64,000 bases of DNA. Origin: Agelaius tricolor. Taxonomy: Eukaryota; Chordata; Aves; Passeriformes; Icteridae. Positions within the stretch are counted from its first letter, which is position 1, and each line of letters opens with the position of its first letter. Positions 11,948 to 24,695 of this stretch are shown in pieces. The stretch is from positions 68,365,381 to 68,429,380 of the forward strand of contig JALJCS010000001.1 in the NCBI GenBank assembly GCA_023055355.1. The letters are read 5' to 3'. The notes beneath the pieces are model-generated. The model did not search any database. It had not been told where the DNA came from and worked only from the letters and a program-made list of their open reading frames with translations. The position numbers and the translations under genes were made by a program.

Positions 11948-14900
11948 AGCTCTTTCTTAGAAAATATAGGCCTTAAATCACACAAACAAAAAAATCCCAT
12001 TATACCATTCTCCCACTCCCCCACCCCCATATTTTGCCACCATAATGAACACTTGCTCTTTCCTGTATTCAGTTATCAGGCTTAACACTCTCCTCAGAAT
12101 AATTTATTCATTTTTTTAGCTAGTTTGGCTTAATGGAATTACTTGCACCACTGCTGGAATACCACCTGGATGTATAATTTTCTTTGTGCTGTTCTGTCAG
12201 GCAGAAACAGCCCATGGGTTTTTTTCTTATAAATAATCCTTACCAAATTATTGTTTTCCCCTGCAAATCTGAGTAGCTCTTGTACTTCAAAGTATGGAGT
12301 ACTTTAAAATCATCCTCCTGTCTCCCGCTTGTCTTCTGTTGAGAAAAGTTTTGGAAGCACAATGAACACACACATACATACATGTGTGGGCACCAAGTGT
12401 CTGTGGAAAAACAAGCAGTGCTTCTGTCTAATACAGAGACAGTCAGTCTGGGGAGGTGCATCCCTGATCATGGGACAGTGCTTCATCTTCCCTTGGTGAT
12501 ATCTGTGAGGCTATGTCTTCTCATTCCAAAACATCCCACTTCAGAGACTGCTAGAACAGATGTACACATTCATTACACTGTGGCTGTTTGGAGGGTGGTG
12601 TGGGAGGAAGGATTTCACAGCCCTCAATGCTTCCCTGTTACAGTCAAAGGACAGATAATCTATCTAATTAAAAAATTAAATTAGAATTAAATTAATTTAT
12701 TTAATTTAATTCTAAATTAATTAAATCTAATTAAAAAAATTATTTGAGAATTAGTTGAATTAGGCTCTAAGTTTTACTTTTTTTTTCCTTAACTATTCCT
12801 CCAATTAGTTCATAATGATTTTCTAATACTGTGATTATCCCTAAGTCTGAGGGCTAAGGTTGGCTTATCTACCTACTCAGTACTCCTCCAATAGCCTGTA
12901 AGAGATTATAGGATATGCTCAGGTATGCATGTAAACTTCTGAAGAGACTGTGTGTCTCCAGCAAGAGTTGAATCTTTACTAATTGGGTACAATTTTAAAG
13001 CTCTGAACATCTTGGTCATGGGCTTGAGTAAAGCACCTCTAATTCCAGGTTCAAAATTTTGATTGGAAACTGCAAACCGGACCCACCTTTACACAGATCT
13101 TAACATGGAGCCAGAAAGAACATCAATTTTGCACTTAAAAGCCTAGACTTAAAATTGTTTACTGGAGTTTCTAGTGAACCATCTCCTGATGATTTACGTA
13201 TTCTACATAGATATTCAAGGGCTGGGACTACATCTGATCACGTTCAGCAGCATGGTGCTTTGTGACAAACCAAGCTTTGCTGATCAGTCTGATGAGGGCA
13301 CCTGGTTTTGTGACAAAGGCTGGTGTTCCCTTCCCACTGGCATGACTAATTTTCTTTTCAATGGAAACAAACATGAATGGAAATGGGAAGATGACAATTT
13401 TTGGTTCTTGTTCAACATCTATCCAAGAGGTAGCTAGTGTACATATCTGAAACGTAAAATCTGGAAATTCTGGAGTTTATATGTAGTTTATGATGGCAGT
13501 ATAAAGATATTTTCAAGAGCTACAATAATGAATTAAACTCTTTTTTTCATCCGTTAGTTGCCTAAGTAAATTGGTGTGCAAGAAATACTACAACTTCATT
13601 TTTTTAGCAGCCTCTTCATTTAGAAAGTACTACATGGATAAGTAGATATCTTAGCCTGTATTTTTCCTTTGGTATAAGTTCCAACAAAATCAAGAAGCCT
13701 TAGTATTTTTTTTCTTGCTAGAAAATATGTAACAAGATAGAATGTGACTTAATGCTCATATTAAATGCGGCAATTCAACAGTAAATCAAGTCCAGTTACT
13801 TAGAACTCATCACAAACTGACCATAATGTCCCTTTCATCAAAATCAGGGAAAGAAAAGCTTTGAGAGTGATATTCACCAGACATAGAACCTTAATGATAA
13901 TGTTTCTTAGGGCACTTAATCAGGTATATTTTGTTGTAGGACAGCACCATTAAAAAGACATTGAGAGCTGTGCAGTGTTTTTCAAGCATAATTCAGCAAA
14001 CTTCTGAGAGGAATGTATGCTTTTGAGTATCTCATTTTCTCCTGGATATTTTACAAAACCTCTTTGAAATCTTTGGAGTCATGGTAGGGATAAAATTAAT
14101 CCTATTCCCTTTACACACCAATATAAATCAAATAAAACTACTGAAAAACTGATGGCACAGATCTTTGGCTGGTTTCTGTCACTTTAGCTCACTAAAGTTA
14201 ATGGAGCTATATACCTACATAGAGTCAATCCATTATTTGTTTTTATCACTGCTCACATATGTATTTCTTCAACTGAATTCTCACTTAGCTATGTATGTGC
14301 TATTTGTCCTGAATCATCCAACATGCTGTATAAGCTTTCCACCCTTAATAATGACTAAAGGCCTCTGGTAACAATGAGGTTATTCTTAAGGAAGAGCTAA
14401 TAGATTTTGAAAACATCTCTCTGAGTAGTTTTCACTGTTGGATCTTTTATAAGAAATAAGTCTTTATCATTCTAAACCATGTTTTGCACAATAATTGCTT
14501 TCTAGAATACATGTGACTTATTGTAGAGCTCCTGCTAGCCTCTAAGGACACAGGAATAATATACAAGACCAAAGGTCATATGGCCCAGTATTTTTTCTGT
14601 AAGAGATTGGCCTTTAACTACCAAAAGTGAGTGCTTTAAGAATATAAAAAACAGGGAAAAGGCTCATCCCCAAGACTCTCCTCTTTTCAGCATCAAATAA
14701 AGCCAGGTCTGTTCCCCTGCAACAGCAAGAGTAAATCCAAATGAACACTAAAAGCTGACTGAGATTTCTGTGAAGGATGTGCTGGTCTGGTATCAGTTGT
14801 TTTCCTCTCTTTCCCAGTACAGTTGAGAACCCAAATTATAAGCCTTTCAGCAACAAAATAAGCTAAACTAGTCCAAAGGCCAGGGTGACTTGGTCTAGAA

Positions 14901-15639
14901 ACATGACCATGCCCCTGATCCCACATATTCCTTCTAAACACAAGGGTACAGGCCTGATACAGTCATTCAAAGTTCATAGCAGCCTGTACTATCATGTCAT
15001 TGACTGCCATGAGATGAACTAAGTGAGTTTATAAATAGGTGCAGGATGGTGTAATTGTTCAGTTTGGTTTTATCAATTTTGACAGCTCTTTGTTATGAAG
15101 CTAAGCACAGAAAGATGATGGGATGTATTGTGTCCTGTATAGTAAGATGTGATGCAGAAGAAAGTGCAAGCATGCATTTAGCTAGTCACCAGGGTATTCC
15201 AAAAGTGACTCATGTTGACTTTAAAGCTAAAATTCCATCCATTTTAGTTGAGAAATAAAACCCAGGAAAACACACCTATTTTCAGCTTGCCATACTTGCT
15301 GCTGCTTAGAGAGTTTCATTGTATAAGAAATCCATCATCTTTGATGTATGGCAAAGATTATTTCAGGAAAAGAGAAATAGAAAGAATTTATTTATTAACT
15401 TGTTTTTCAGCTCTTACTCTGAACATGTGTGCAGGGTGTGAAGAAACACTAACATAGAAAAAAGATCAAAAGAGGAGAAAAAAGATCAGAAGGAAAAGGA
15501 AAAGAAGCTCCTCACCCAGCCTGTCATCTCTAAGATATCAAAAATTTTTCTGGGAGGATTGTATATGGCTATGTTTTATTAACCTCATAGTGCAACAGCC
15601 TGTGAGACAGTGTAGTCAAACTCCTTTTATGTCAGTCCT
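11948..15639. other. Unique sequence, no gene recognised
   Basis: Contains open frames of 100 codons (12382-12684) and 87 codons (13174-13437). Neither shows a domain I recognise, and both overlap or abut AT-rich unique DNA. I see no LTR or CR1. A low-complexity TTAA-rich palindrome at about 12.7 kb is listed separately. Confidence 0.5.
12665..12745. repeat. AT-only palindromic block
   Basis: A block made almost only of A and T, with repeated AATTAAAT-type words. It contains a perfect 14-bp inverted repeat, arms 12682-12695 and 12701-12714 with a 5-base loop (12696-12700), and further imperfect pairing outside it. Confidence 0.9.
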
Positions 15640-15960
15640 TGCACAAGGGGGAAGAGGGCAATTTAAGGCAACTCTCTTGGACCGGGAATTAGTGGGTTAG
15701 CTTCTGCCTCACCACCTGTGCTGGGTCACTGCCCATCTGCACTGCCACTCTGCCTGCTTTTTCTGGCCCTTCTGTTCCTTGGTGGCTGCTGCCACCTGGG
15801 CATGGCTTGCAGGCTGCTGGGAGGGAGGAAGAGTGGAGCCTGGCAGCAAAATACACACAAAGAGGAGAAGAAAGGAAACAGCTGAGAGGAGCAGCAGCAA
15901 GGACTGTAGTTGCTTGAAGTCGTGGAACAACTCCTGGCAGTCCTGGACACCTTATTACAA
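15640..15960. other. GC-richer patch, no gene recognised
   Basis: Composition shifts to more G+C than the surrounding DNA, with purine-rich and pyrimidine-rich blocks (for example the purine-rich run at about 15855-15905). Open frames of 72-93 codons exist on both strands (15709-15930 -, 15726-16007 -, 15779-15997 +), which is what a local drop in stop codons gives. No domain is recognised. It could be a decayed exon, a regulatory element or an old unclassified repeat. Confidence 0.35.
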
Positions 15961-17810
15961 CCCAGTGCTCTCTTCATGGAGAGTGGATTTACTGTAAAGC
16001 TATTCATTAGGCAGGCAGCTACTCACTCTTGTATTGTTTGCTTCTCATAGCATTGGGAGGCTGTAAAATGTGATGTATGCAGTGTGTTACGTTAGGATGG
16101 AGCAGCAATTGTACTGTGCTTAACATTCCTCTTGTCAAACAAATAAACCAGACCATGCCAAATGTAAAACTTGCCCTAAAACACAAACCACTGTCATTTG
16201 AAACTGTAGATGCTAGGTTTTTAAAGCCACCATTATTCAAGAATGAAAAGATATAAATCTTGAGATAAATGTGTAAATATTTCTCTTTTTCTCTGGTAAA
16301 ACTGCTTGGAAACAGAAGCAAAAATGTAGATAAAAGCATTGAAAATCCAGTGCACAGCATGTTCAGCCTGCTTTGTCATTTCTATGCCTTGTATTATCAA
16401 TATTTACTGTAAAAAAGAGGACATTTGGAAGGTGTGCTGTGGTGTCCTAGAGGCTGCTCAGTGCTTGGTTCCAATGGGCTGGCAGTCAGGACTGCAGCTT
16501 GTTCTGTGCAGCCAGCAGTGTTAAAGCAGGGGAAACAAAAAAAGCCTGTCTGTCTCCTTAGCTTTTCCCATCCTTCCAAAAGTGCATCTTCACTGTGACT
16601 TGATAACATTCCTAACTAAAGCAGGCACCCAAAAGCCTGTTCAACACTGGTACACCGGTACAGCTTGATGCCCTATACTCCAAGTATATTGTTCCTCTGT
16701 ACTCCATGTGCAGCTGCATTTCAGTTGCCAAGTAAATAAAGTGTTGCTTATGAAGGGTATCGTTACTCTTGCTGTTTTTAAAAATGAAAAATTTGGTCTT
16801 ATCCAGGCACTAAAATACAAGATCCCTTTGCTGAAATGGAAGTGTCTCACTATAAGCCTCTCTTCAAAAATAAATGCCCTAGGAATTGGAAATGGGATTT
16901 ATATTTGTTTCCACTTTAGGCTTCTAACTCAAATGGGTGAAAACTTGGTTTTAATTAAATGCAGAGAATAAAATGTTTTAAAAGAAGATCTTTAAAACAG
17001 TACTGTTTAAGTCAAAGAAAGGATACTCCCTGTGACAAGTTTCACGTTCAGATGAAGATTCTTTATATTTGCAATATCAGCATAAAACACATTCTGATGA
17101 GTAATGGTTTGGTAGAGCAGCTCATGATTTTAAGTATCAAAATCCAGTTTTGCAGTATTTAGGGGAAAAAAAAGCCCTTAATTCCTTTTTGGTCTAAAAG
17201 AAAACATCTTTTTAAAATTTTCCATTATTTTTTAGTTGAAAGTCAGGAGAAAACACTATGCCACTCTCTAAAACACTAATCAAAACCTGTACATTAATTC
17301 CAAATGTACAGATTTTTAACCAAAATATATTTCAGATGTGAAATAATTGTAATGCTTTGCAATTTTCTAATCAGGTGTGGAATATTGACTTTCTAAGAAT
17401 GGAATAAAGCTTGAATTATTAAAATAAGACTAGGCCAGGTTGTTAATATCAGAAAAGTAACATTTTTGCAGTCTCTGAGAGCCCAGAAAAGAAGAGCCTT
17501 TCCTATGTGCTGTACACTTCTGGTTTAGTTGTGACCCATTGCTGTCTGTGCTGCAATAAGAACACCCTGTAGCATGTGCTGTATTCACAGGATGAATTTC
17601 AATGCATGAGCTTGTTGTAAGCCATTGACAAAAAATACAAAAATAAAGCAGTTCAAATACCCTGAGCTTTTTAAAGGGAAGGATACATTCATAGTATGGT
17701 ATCATGTATTTTCATTTAGTGAGCAATAGGTATGATTCAGCACTAGCCCATACAATAAATAACTGATACAAAATGTGATAAAAAATAAGCATTCCAGAAA
17801 GAGTTCTTAG
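15961..17810. other. Unique sequence, no gene seen
   Basis: Several short open frames on both strands (longest 113 codons, 16019-16360, minus). They overlap each other and show no motif. No repeat family recognised. Confidence 0.5.
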
Positions 17811-18315
17811 TCATTCAATAAGCCAGAGGACAATCTGGTCTTTCTGCCCTTTGAAAAGACTGAGAGGAAGAGAATACTCCAAGTGTGAGGACTGAAATCT
17901 TAACCTGAGCAGGTAATTATAAAAGGTTAAGTAGGTCCTAGGGCCAGGGACTCTCTTCCCATCATAGCCTTGTATGGGGTCTGCCACAGAAGTGATCCTC
18001 CTTCCCACTGGGAACTCAGGGTGATGGAAGAAGTAAAACCAAAATCCATCATAGTTGGGGAAAAAAACAAATAAAACAATAAAAACATGAACAACACTCA
18101 ATATGCAGAGTCTCTTTCTTTCTTTCTTTGGTCCTAAATGCACTGTAGATTAGAGAAAAAAGCCCAGCAGAAATATAGCATTTGATGGGTTTGAACTGTG
18201 GGCCAAGAATCTGTTGCTGCTTGAACTCCATAGACCCATTTGCCTCAACCAGGTGGAAAACTCTTCCATTAGTAGAGGGCCACCCTTGGAGTCTCTCAGT
18301 GTTTGCTTCCATCAC
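17811..18315 (-). other. Exon-like open island, minus strand, unidentified
   Basis: Two overlapping minus-strand open frames, 110 codons (17811-18143) and 88 codons (18049-18315), cover this island. The translated C-terminal half of the first (roughly residues 28-110, with motifs such as PNYDGF and PEFPVGRRI) has a protein-like residue mix and is not low in complexity, unlike most frames in the window. I recognise no family. The plus strand has stops through most of 17.9-18.05 kb. It may be a decayed exon or chance. No start context, promoter or clean splice pair fixes a gene model. Confidence 0.15.
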
Positions 18316-19061
18316 ATCAAGAAATTACATACAGAATGATGTATTTGGGATGAAAGATTGTTTCATAGTCAGAAATTCTGCTGATAGGTTAAGCTAAGGA
18401 AAATCACATTTCTGCAATAAGCTTAAACAGAGATGTACAAAGTACATTACTATGCTAGTGAGCGATTAGAGAAACAGAAATATCAAAGAAAAGAGAAAAA
18501 AAGAGGAGAAAAATGTCTAAAGGGGTAGGGAAAGGAAAAGAGCTGGAAGGGATATTTTATAGAAGTTTTTCCTGTATGATATGTGTAGGATCAGGTTTAA
18601 TGTGGAACAGGCAATGTATTCAGGACAGTTAAATTCCAACAGCACTGAGAAACAGGTTTAAAATTTGCATATGTATGAAGGACCCTTAGATTCAGACTCA
18701 GAATGAGAAAATAGGAAAAATTTCCATCATGGGAAGATATGCTCTTCTCTGAGTTTCTTTAGTAGCCATCTGTAAATATTTTTCAGTGTGGGTGAATCAC
18801 AAGGTAGGAGTGTGAAAAGTCTATCCAAGACTTGACAAAATGACTGTCCCCAAATTCTGCTCAGGAAGCAGTTGTAAATTCCTAAAGCCCGAGCAAGTAT
18901 TTTTCCTGCACGAGTTTGCAACCAATACAGTCAATGGTGATTTCAAGATTTACCAATATAATCCTTACTATTTTGTTCATGGAAAGCTGTAACACCTAGG
19001 AGTCTGGATAGAAGATGGAAACTAATGCTGAAAATGGTACACTGATGTATTTCTTGAATAG
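18316..19061. other. Unique sequence between exon-like islands
   Basis: Purine-rich stretch at about 18470-18545 (A/G runs). A short minus-strand frame of 64 codons lies at 18727-18921. Nothing recognised. Confidence 0.5.
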
Positions 19062-19260
19062 GGATATTGAATATGCCACCAATGAAATCTTTAATGAGAG
19101 TCCTTTGGAATTCTCTGATAAAATATGGGATGACACCTTCTTCTACAGGAGACACAATCCCTGCTCCCTTAAATGGCAGATTCAGATATAGCAGAGTTGA
19201 AAAGCCTGCTTCCTGTGTCCCAAACAGCACAGTCCTCTGGACTAGACAAACATCCCTCAG
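19062..19260 (+). other. Exon-like segment with splice donor, unidentified
   Basis: A plus-strand frame is open from about 19058 to 19261. It is preceded by an AG at 19060-19061 and followed at 19261 by GTAATT directly after CAG, a fair donor. The residue mix is protein-like (for example GRFRYSRVEKPASC near the end). The minus strand is also open over 120 codons (18943-19305). The upstream pyrimidine tract is weak. I recognise no protein family. It could be a non-coding transcript exon, a decayed exon or chance. Confidence 0.2.
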
Positions 19261-20014
19261 GTAATTTTTACACAGCCTAATTCCCGCCTGAACAATTTTG
19301 ATCATTTATACCAAACCATAATAATTTATTTCTTTTTTTCCCTCAGTCTCACTTGCAAGAACTTCTTGTCAAAACTTTTTCTTTAGAAATAATAAAAGAA
19401 CAACATAACTTTCTTTTTCTTATTTATTTTTCTTAATTTCTCATTCTTATATTATTCTCTTTAGTTTTGTTTTTGTTTTCCTGCTTGTCCTGTTCATATT
19501 AATAGCAAAAGAAATTTTGAAAACCCTCTATCTCTGACATCTATGGCTGTTGCTCACAAATATCCAGTATCAGATTTGGGGATACAGGAAATAAGCTTTA
19601 TATATCAACTTAACATTCTTCTTGATTGTATTAAATGAGTTAGTAAGCACACTGAAACAATAATCTCAAAACAAATTGTAACCTTCTTCTCGAGTAGTTA
19701 GAATTGGATAACTTTTGGTGATTTTGCTGAGGATCTGTGTTTGCATAGCAGATGCAAAAAGCATTGTCTAGATCCTTGTGTCTCCAGATGACAGTAGCAG
19801 CATTGTGCTCAGAGAAACCAGATCTGTGCTTCCAGTGATCCACAGGGCACATGTATTTTCATTGGCCTATGGTGATGGGGGTACAGTTACTTTGGACCTT
19901 ATTCCTCTGAGATCTTATGCACTGCCACTGAAATAAACAGAAACTTTGTCCCAGATTTAAGAAAAAAAACAAGAATGTCCTTGCATTTTGGCTTTTAGAA
20001 TTTGATCTCTGCAG
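19261..20014. other. Unique sequence between two exon-like segments
   Basis: T-rich, with poly-T stretches near 19330-19480, no open frame above 70 codons and no repeat family recognised. If the flanking segments are exons this would be an intron of about 750 bp, but the phases do not match. Confidence 0.45.
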
Positions 20015-20110
20015 TAGAGGCTGTGTCCCTGAAATACCATTATGAGGGCTTCCTGTACAACACCCAGGGGTATTATACACCCCTTAACAAGATGTTTAAC
20101 AGCCACTATG
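20015..20110 (+). other. Exon-like segment with strong splice donor, unidentified
   Basis: After an acceptor-like 'gatctctgcag' ending at 20014, one frame stays open for about 32 codons to 20110, where ATG|GTGAGTG gives a near-consensus 5' splice site (GT at 20111). The predicted peptide is rich in aromatic and polar residues (EGFLYNTQGYYTP near its middle) and not low in complexity. An alternative acceptor AG lies at 19997-19998. The phase does not join to the segment ending at 19260, so an intact two-exon gene is not supported. The minus strand is also open here (19957-20142). No family recognised. Confidence 0.22.
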
Positions 20111-21803
20111 GTGAGTGTGGAGCCACAGAAGGACACCTGCAAGAAAATGCATACTGAGGAGAGCCATAAGCAGCAGCCCTTTCCCTACATCAGATCCATA
20201 ACCCCTCAGCTGTAGGGCTAACCAGACACCTGAAGCAGACACTGCTAGAAAAACATCAGCTTTCCACTTAAAAAAAAAAATGGGCTAACCACCAGCAGCT
20301 TTCACTCAGGGTGTTTTTACTCAGTGGACTCCCAGCAGTTACTAGAACAAGCTTCTCAGATAAGTCTGGCAGTGAAATTACTTGTTTGTGCATACAAAGT
20401 AGTGGTTAAACATGAGCTAGCCATTGGTACCCTCACCACTGAGCTGCTAAGGATCTGCAGAACCTGTGTTCTTGAGTGATTAAAGTGTTAAACACTGATG
20501 GTATGTGTTGATCTTAGGTATCTGAAACATGAGTCTCAGGGAGGGATAAAGGGATCACGATTTCTAGACTAAACCCCATCAATTCTACAAATGTGGCCCT
20601 AAGCTCAGTTATTCCTCAGGTTGTACTTTGGTCCTTTGTTTAAGTGGAAGTCCATAAACATGGAGCATTCAGTATCCTTTAAATCAGTTCACACAACTTA
20701 ATCTATGCCAAGCCTGTTATTTACACAGGAATACTTGCATTATGCTGAGTGTGAGGTGAGTCATCATGAGAAGCTTTCAAATTAGATATTAATCAGCAAG
20801 CTCTCTGGGCACTAATTACTAGGTACCTGTGAAGCTGATACTGCATGGATGATGAAGGAGATAGCTGCACATCTTTCTCACCTATTCCAGTGAACACAGC
20901 CTGGGAATAGCTAAGTAAACAAGCTAACTCATTTACTTATTTGAAAGCTAATAGTGAGGTACCCAAGCTTCTGCATCCCAAAGAAGAAGCTTTTTTTAGC
21001 TTGGAGACATGTTATAACAGCTCAGGTGAAGACAAGGTTAGCAGAGGCTTCACTGAGAAAGAGTATGTGTTCCGCGATGAATTTTTGACATGCAGATGTT
21101 TCAGTAGCATGTTGCACAATGACTGTTTCTCCCCATGGAAAGCATTCCATGTAGTACACTAACCTGCTCTGGCTTCTTTTGACTCTCCCTTTTTTATGAT
21201 ACAGTCAAAGAGAAATAATTTAGCATCCTTTGTAGTCTGAATGTCTAAAGTAATTACAAACAGGCACTAAAGCTGTATTTGCTGACTTGGCTTCTGTTGA
21301 CTCAGCTTGTTCAGTGTATAATGAACTGCTTTAAAACCAAGAGTACTTAGAGATGGTTTTGCATAGAGAATATATCTGATGTTACTGTGGATTTGTTATT
21401 ATCTAGTTGGTTCTCCTCTCCTTATACTGATTTAGAAAACAAAGGAGAAAATATCAGGCTTATCAATGGCCATGCCCCCCAGGAATTATCATCATTTGTA
21501 CAACAGGATTTAAATTTCAGTGGCCATATTCTGTACAGAGGCATAGTCAGAGCTGGCACAAAATCCAAAAGGTTAAATCATCTGTATAAAACACTTGGAT
21601 CTTAATTGGCATTATTTGCATATTCAATCTTAAGAATTCAATTTTTTTTTATTCCACAGGGATGGAATTCTCACTAAACATAATGCAGAAGGTTTTAAAG
21701 TTAGAGGAGAGCCTAGATTATACCTGTCCCAATCTGCGACCCAGAGGACATCAGCTGTGCAGCTAGAAGGATCTCTTCAAGAAATAATGCTGGTTTGTGC
21801 ATG

Positions 21804-21836
21804 TCTCATGAGAGATTCCTCTCATGAGAGGATTCC
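21804..21836. repeat. 16/17-bp tandem duplication with CTCATGAG core
   Basis: The unit 'tctcatgagagattcc' (21804-21819) is immediately repeated with one extra G (21820-21836). Each unit contains the 8-bp palindrome CTCATGAG. Confidence 0.9.
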
Positions 21837-22183
21837 TTCTTCTAACACTCTCTTTTGCTGCTGAAGACTCTCACAGCTTGTGTGAATACAGCTTGTGTGT
21901 ATAGTGATGGAGCTAACAGTTGCTATATTTCTTTTCTTCTCATTCTAAAAATGATAATTCTGGAAACATCTGGATGACTTAGTAGATAATGTTTGTAATT
22001 ATCAGAAAGATTCTGATATAAAAAATCCTTGAGTGCAATATCCAGGGAACACTTTGTAAAGTGCTTGACAAAGTAAAGAGAGGGAGTTTTAAAGAAAGCA
22101 GTATTCATAATTACTCTATCTTTGCCTCAGCTTCTGAAAATGGCTGTGTTTTACTTGCAGAGCACATGCTAGGAATGCCAGGG

Positions 22184-22280
22184 CCTCTTTCCCTTCCTTT
22201 TCTCCTCCCTTCCTTCTGTCCTTTCAACCTTTTCTTCTTTTTTCCATCATCTTTTCCTCCTTTCCTGTTCCTCCTGCCCT
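22184..22280. repeat. Polypyrimidine tract
   Basis: About 95 bp almost entirely C and T with CCTT/CTTT words on the plus strand. It is followed by a GC-richer segment (22281-22450) with open but unrecognised frames. Such tracts can form triplex DNA; no gene end is attached here. Confidence 0.8.
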
Positions 22281-24291
22281 AAGCTGGATGGGGAACACAA
22301 TGGGAAGACCTCCCTGGGGTCTTGGAGCAAGAGGAGAGGTCCCTCACAGAGATGAGTGAGTGCCTTTCAGCCAGGTATCAGCACTGGACTCTGCTTCCTC
22401 CCTCACTGAACAGGAGGGAGCTGAGCCAAGGGAAGAATGCTGCAATTTTCTGCTGGCTTCATACATGGAAAAGTTTAACTTTTTCTTTTTTCCCAACTCA
22501 GATAAGAGGAGCTAAGAATCTGGCTGTGCTTTTATATTTTCTCCATAGAGGACTTTCCCTTTAGGTTCTTGGTTTCTAAGGCTACATAGCCAGCTCCTCC
22601 ACAACATTTGTGACAAGTCCACAACCAAGTCCATTAAAAATATACCGGCTTGCCAAATACATGCATTTTTGCTTTAATCAGAGTTATCTGGATTATAAAG
22701 GGTTCCTTAAAAAAACAGAGTTCCAGATTTCGAGGTGAATGTATTTTATTAGGAAATATATGAGAAGTTTAAAATGGATTTTATAATAATAAATATGTAA
22801 GCCACTATAAATACAGTGATACTAGGTGGTGTCATTGTAGTGTCATACATTCTTATACTTATGTGGAAGCCACAACATGACATAATTTATGTGGGGGATT
22901 TATAGTGTGCAGAAAAGAAATTGAAGGCAGAGTGCTTTTTGAAAACAAATCACAAACTGTTATTCTCCACTTAATCTATTCTGTACTTTCTGTAGCTCAT
23001 TTAATTACCAAGAATTATTTTCAGTCTCAGTTTTCACATCCTGAAAAGGGCGAGTGCAGTTTGAGAAAACAAATTAAGTACTCCTAACATGTTTAAATTC
23101 TCCTAGAAGCCTCTAAGTGATATCTTTGAAGGAATTTTTTATAGAGGGAAGACTTAGAGAAGGTACATAATTGTGGGACTAATATTATGTGGCTTTCTGG
23201 AGATGGTTTGCTCAGTCATTTACGATTCTGTGACTTTCTTATTATTATTGTACAAGTACTACTTAAAACTGTCTGCTTCAATAGCATTATAAAATTAAGG
23301 AACAATCCACTTTCCTGTAACAGCCTGAACACTTCCTCTGTACACGCACATATAATTTCATTTAAAAGTAACATAATTTCCATAAATGTGTCTAAGTATG
23401 AAGACTCAGAAAACAAAAACATCTCTAGGTGGCTTTGCAGGGTGAAATAATTACAACTTATTCTGTGTCTTTATTTGAGGCCTTATATAACAACGTACTG
23501 TTACAGAAAGTGGTGAAAAGCCTTTTTGAGATATGTCTATTTTCCTTCCTACTAATCCTAATTATATAATATGGAGCATGAAGTACAGATGCAAGACATT
23601 CAATATGTTACCAATTCAATCACTTGCTTTGAGTAGATTCTAATATACTTAGTTTGACCATTTGCATGAACTTCCTTATCACATCAAAATTATATTGTTT
23701 GTAAAGACTGAATGAGGCACTTGAAAATGTTTTCCCATTATTCATCCATTTTTCATGACAGTTTCAGAAAGGCATTCCTAGATCTGTCTTGTCACAAATT
23801 ATTTTGTAATCTAGCTGTTCAGCTGGGACATGTGGTCTCATTGTTGAATCTATGCCTTAACATTTTAAAAAGTTGGGAAATGTGGGTCAGAAATCTCTCA
23901 GTCACAAAATAAGCCCTGGAAACACACTTGTGGATTGTGAGTATTTTCTCATAAATCTGCAGGATAACACTTCCCCCATGGTTGCTTTTAAATGAAAAGA
24001 AATATTCCTTTTGTTCTGTCTTCTTTTAGTTTTCTACTTTCCTGTATCCTCTGCAGGTTTTTTCTCACATACAATATTCAGATATTCTCCTTCAGGAGAT
24101 GATATAAGACTACTTTGTGGACTAAGGCTCACCTGTGGAAACCCAAGGCACCAGGAATATTTCTCTGTCTGCTCTGCAGTGCCCTGACCCCCAAGGGAGC
24201 ATTGACTTTGACCCTCATTCATGAAGAAAGTTTCCTAGACTTGAAGATAGACTAGAATCCACAAAAGTGTGAAATAGATTATAGAAAGTAG

Positions 24292-24695
24292 TGTAGGAGT
24301 ATCAATTGGTGAGAAATTTAGGTTTTGAGATTGTTAATATGTTGTGGATGGAAGCAAGATGGAGGGCACAGGGTGTAGTCCTGGGTTTCTTCCTCATGCT
24401 TCTTCTTCCTTCTTCTTCATGGGTTTGGGTGGCATTTTGTAATTGGGCAGAAAAGTCTGCATGGTGGGCTCATTGGGATCAGTTATTGGGTTAAAAGAAA
24501 AATAATTTAAGTGTCAGTTCTTAATTGGAGAGTTTGGTCTTAAAAGACTTTGTAACAAGAGATTGTTAGCCACTTTGTGCCTTCTAATGAAAAGCTGCTG
24601 AACTCACAGTATAAGACTGTTTTACTGATAAGAAATAATAAACACCTGAGTCTGAACATGAATTACTGTCTCAAGAGCCTTCAATCCACACCCAG
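24292..24695 (+). mobile_element. Candidate solo LTR
   Basis: The block looks like a bird retroviral LTR that I recognise by texture. It begins TGTAGGAG near 24292, followed by 'caattggtgagaaattta', and has a CTTCTTCTTC-rich part at 24400-24420. 'gggtttgggtggcattttgt' lies at 24420, and a late AATAAA polyadenylation signal with following sequence lies near 24643-24652. The probable end is near 24690-24700. No clear target duplication is seen and there is no internal retroviral sequence. The open frame 24306-24494 lies inside it and is not a gene. The family is not named; the boundaries are approximate. Confidence 0.5.

Larger units (their letters stand above)
20111..24291. other. Unique sequence, no gene recognised
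   Basis: Poly-A run near 20270. The stretch 20740-20910 contains several TAATTA/ATTAAT-like words and few indel-prone runs, which is the look of conserved noncoding elements, but this cannot be shown from one sequence. Open frames are all under 90 codons. A polypyrimidine tract lies at 22.2 kb. Confidence 0.45.
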
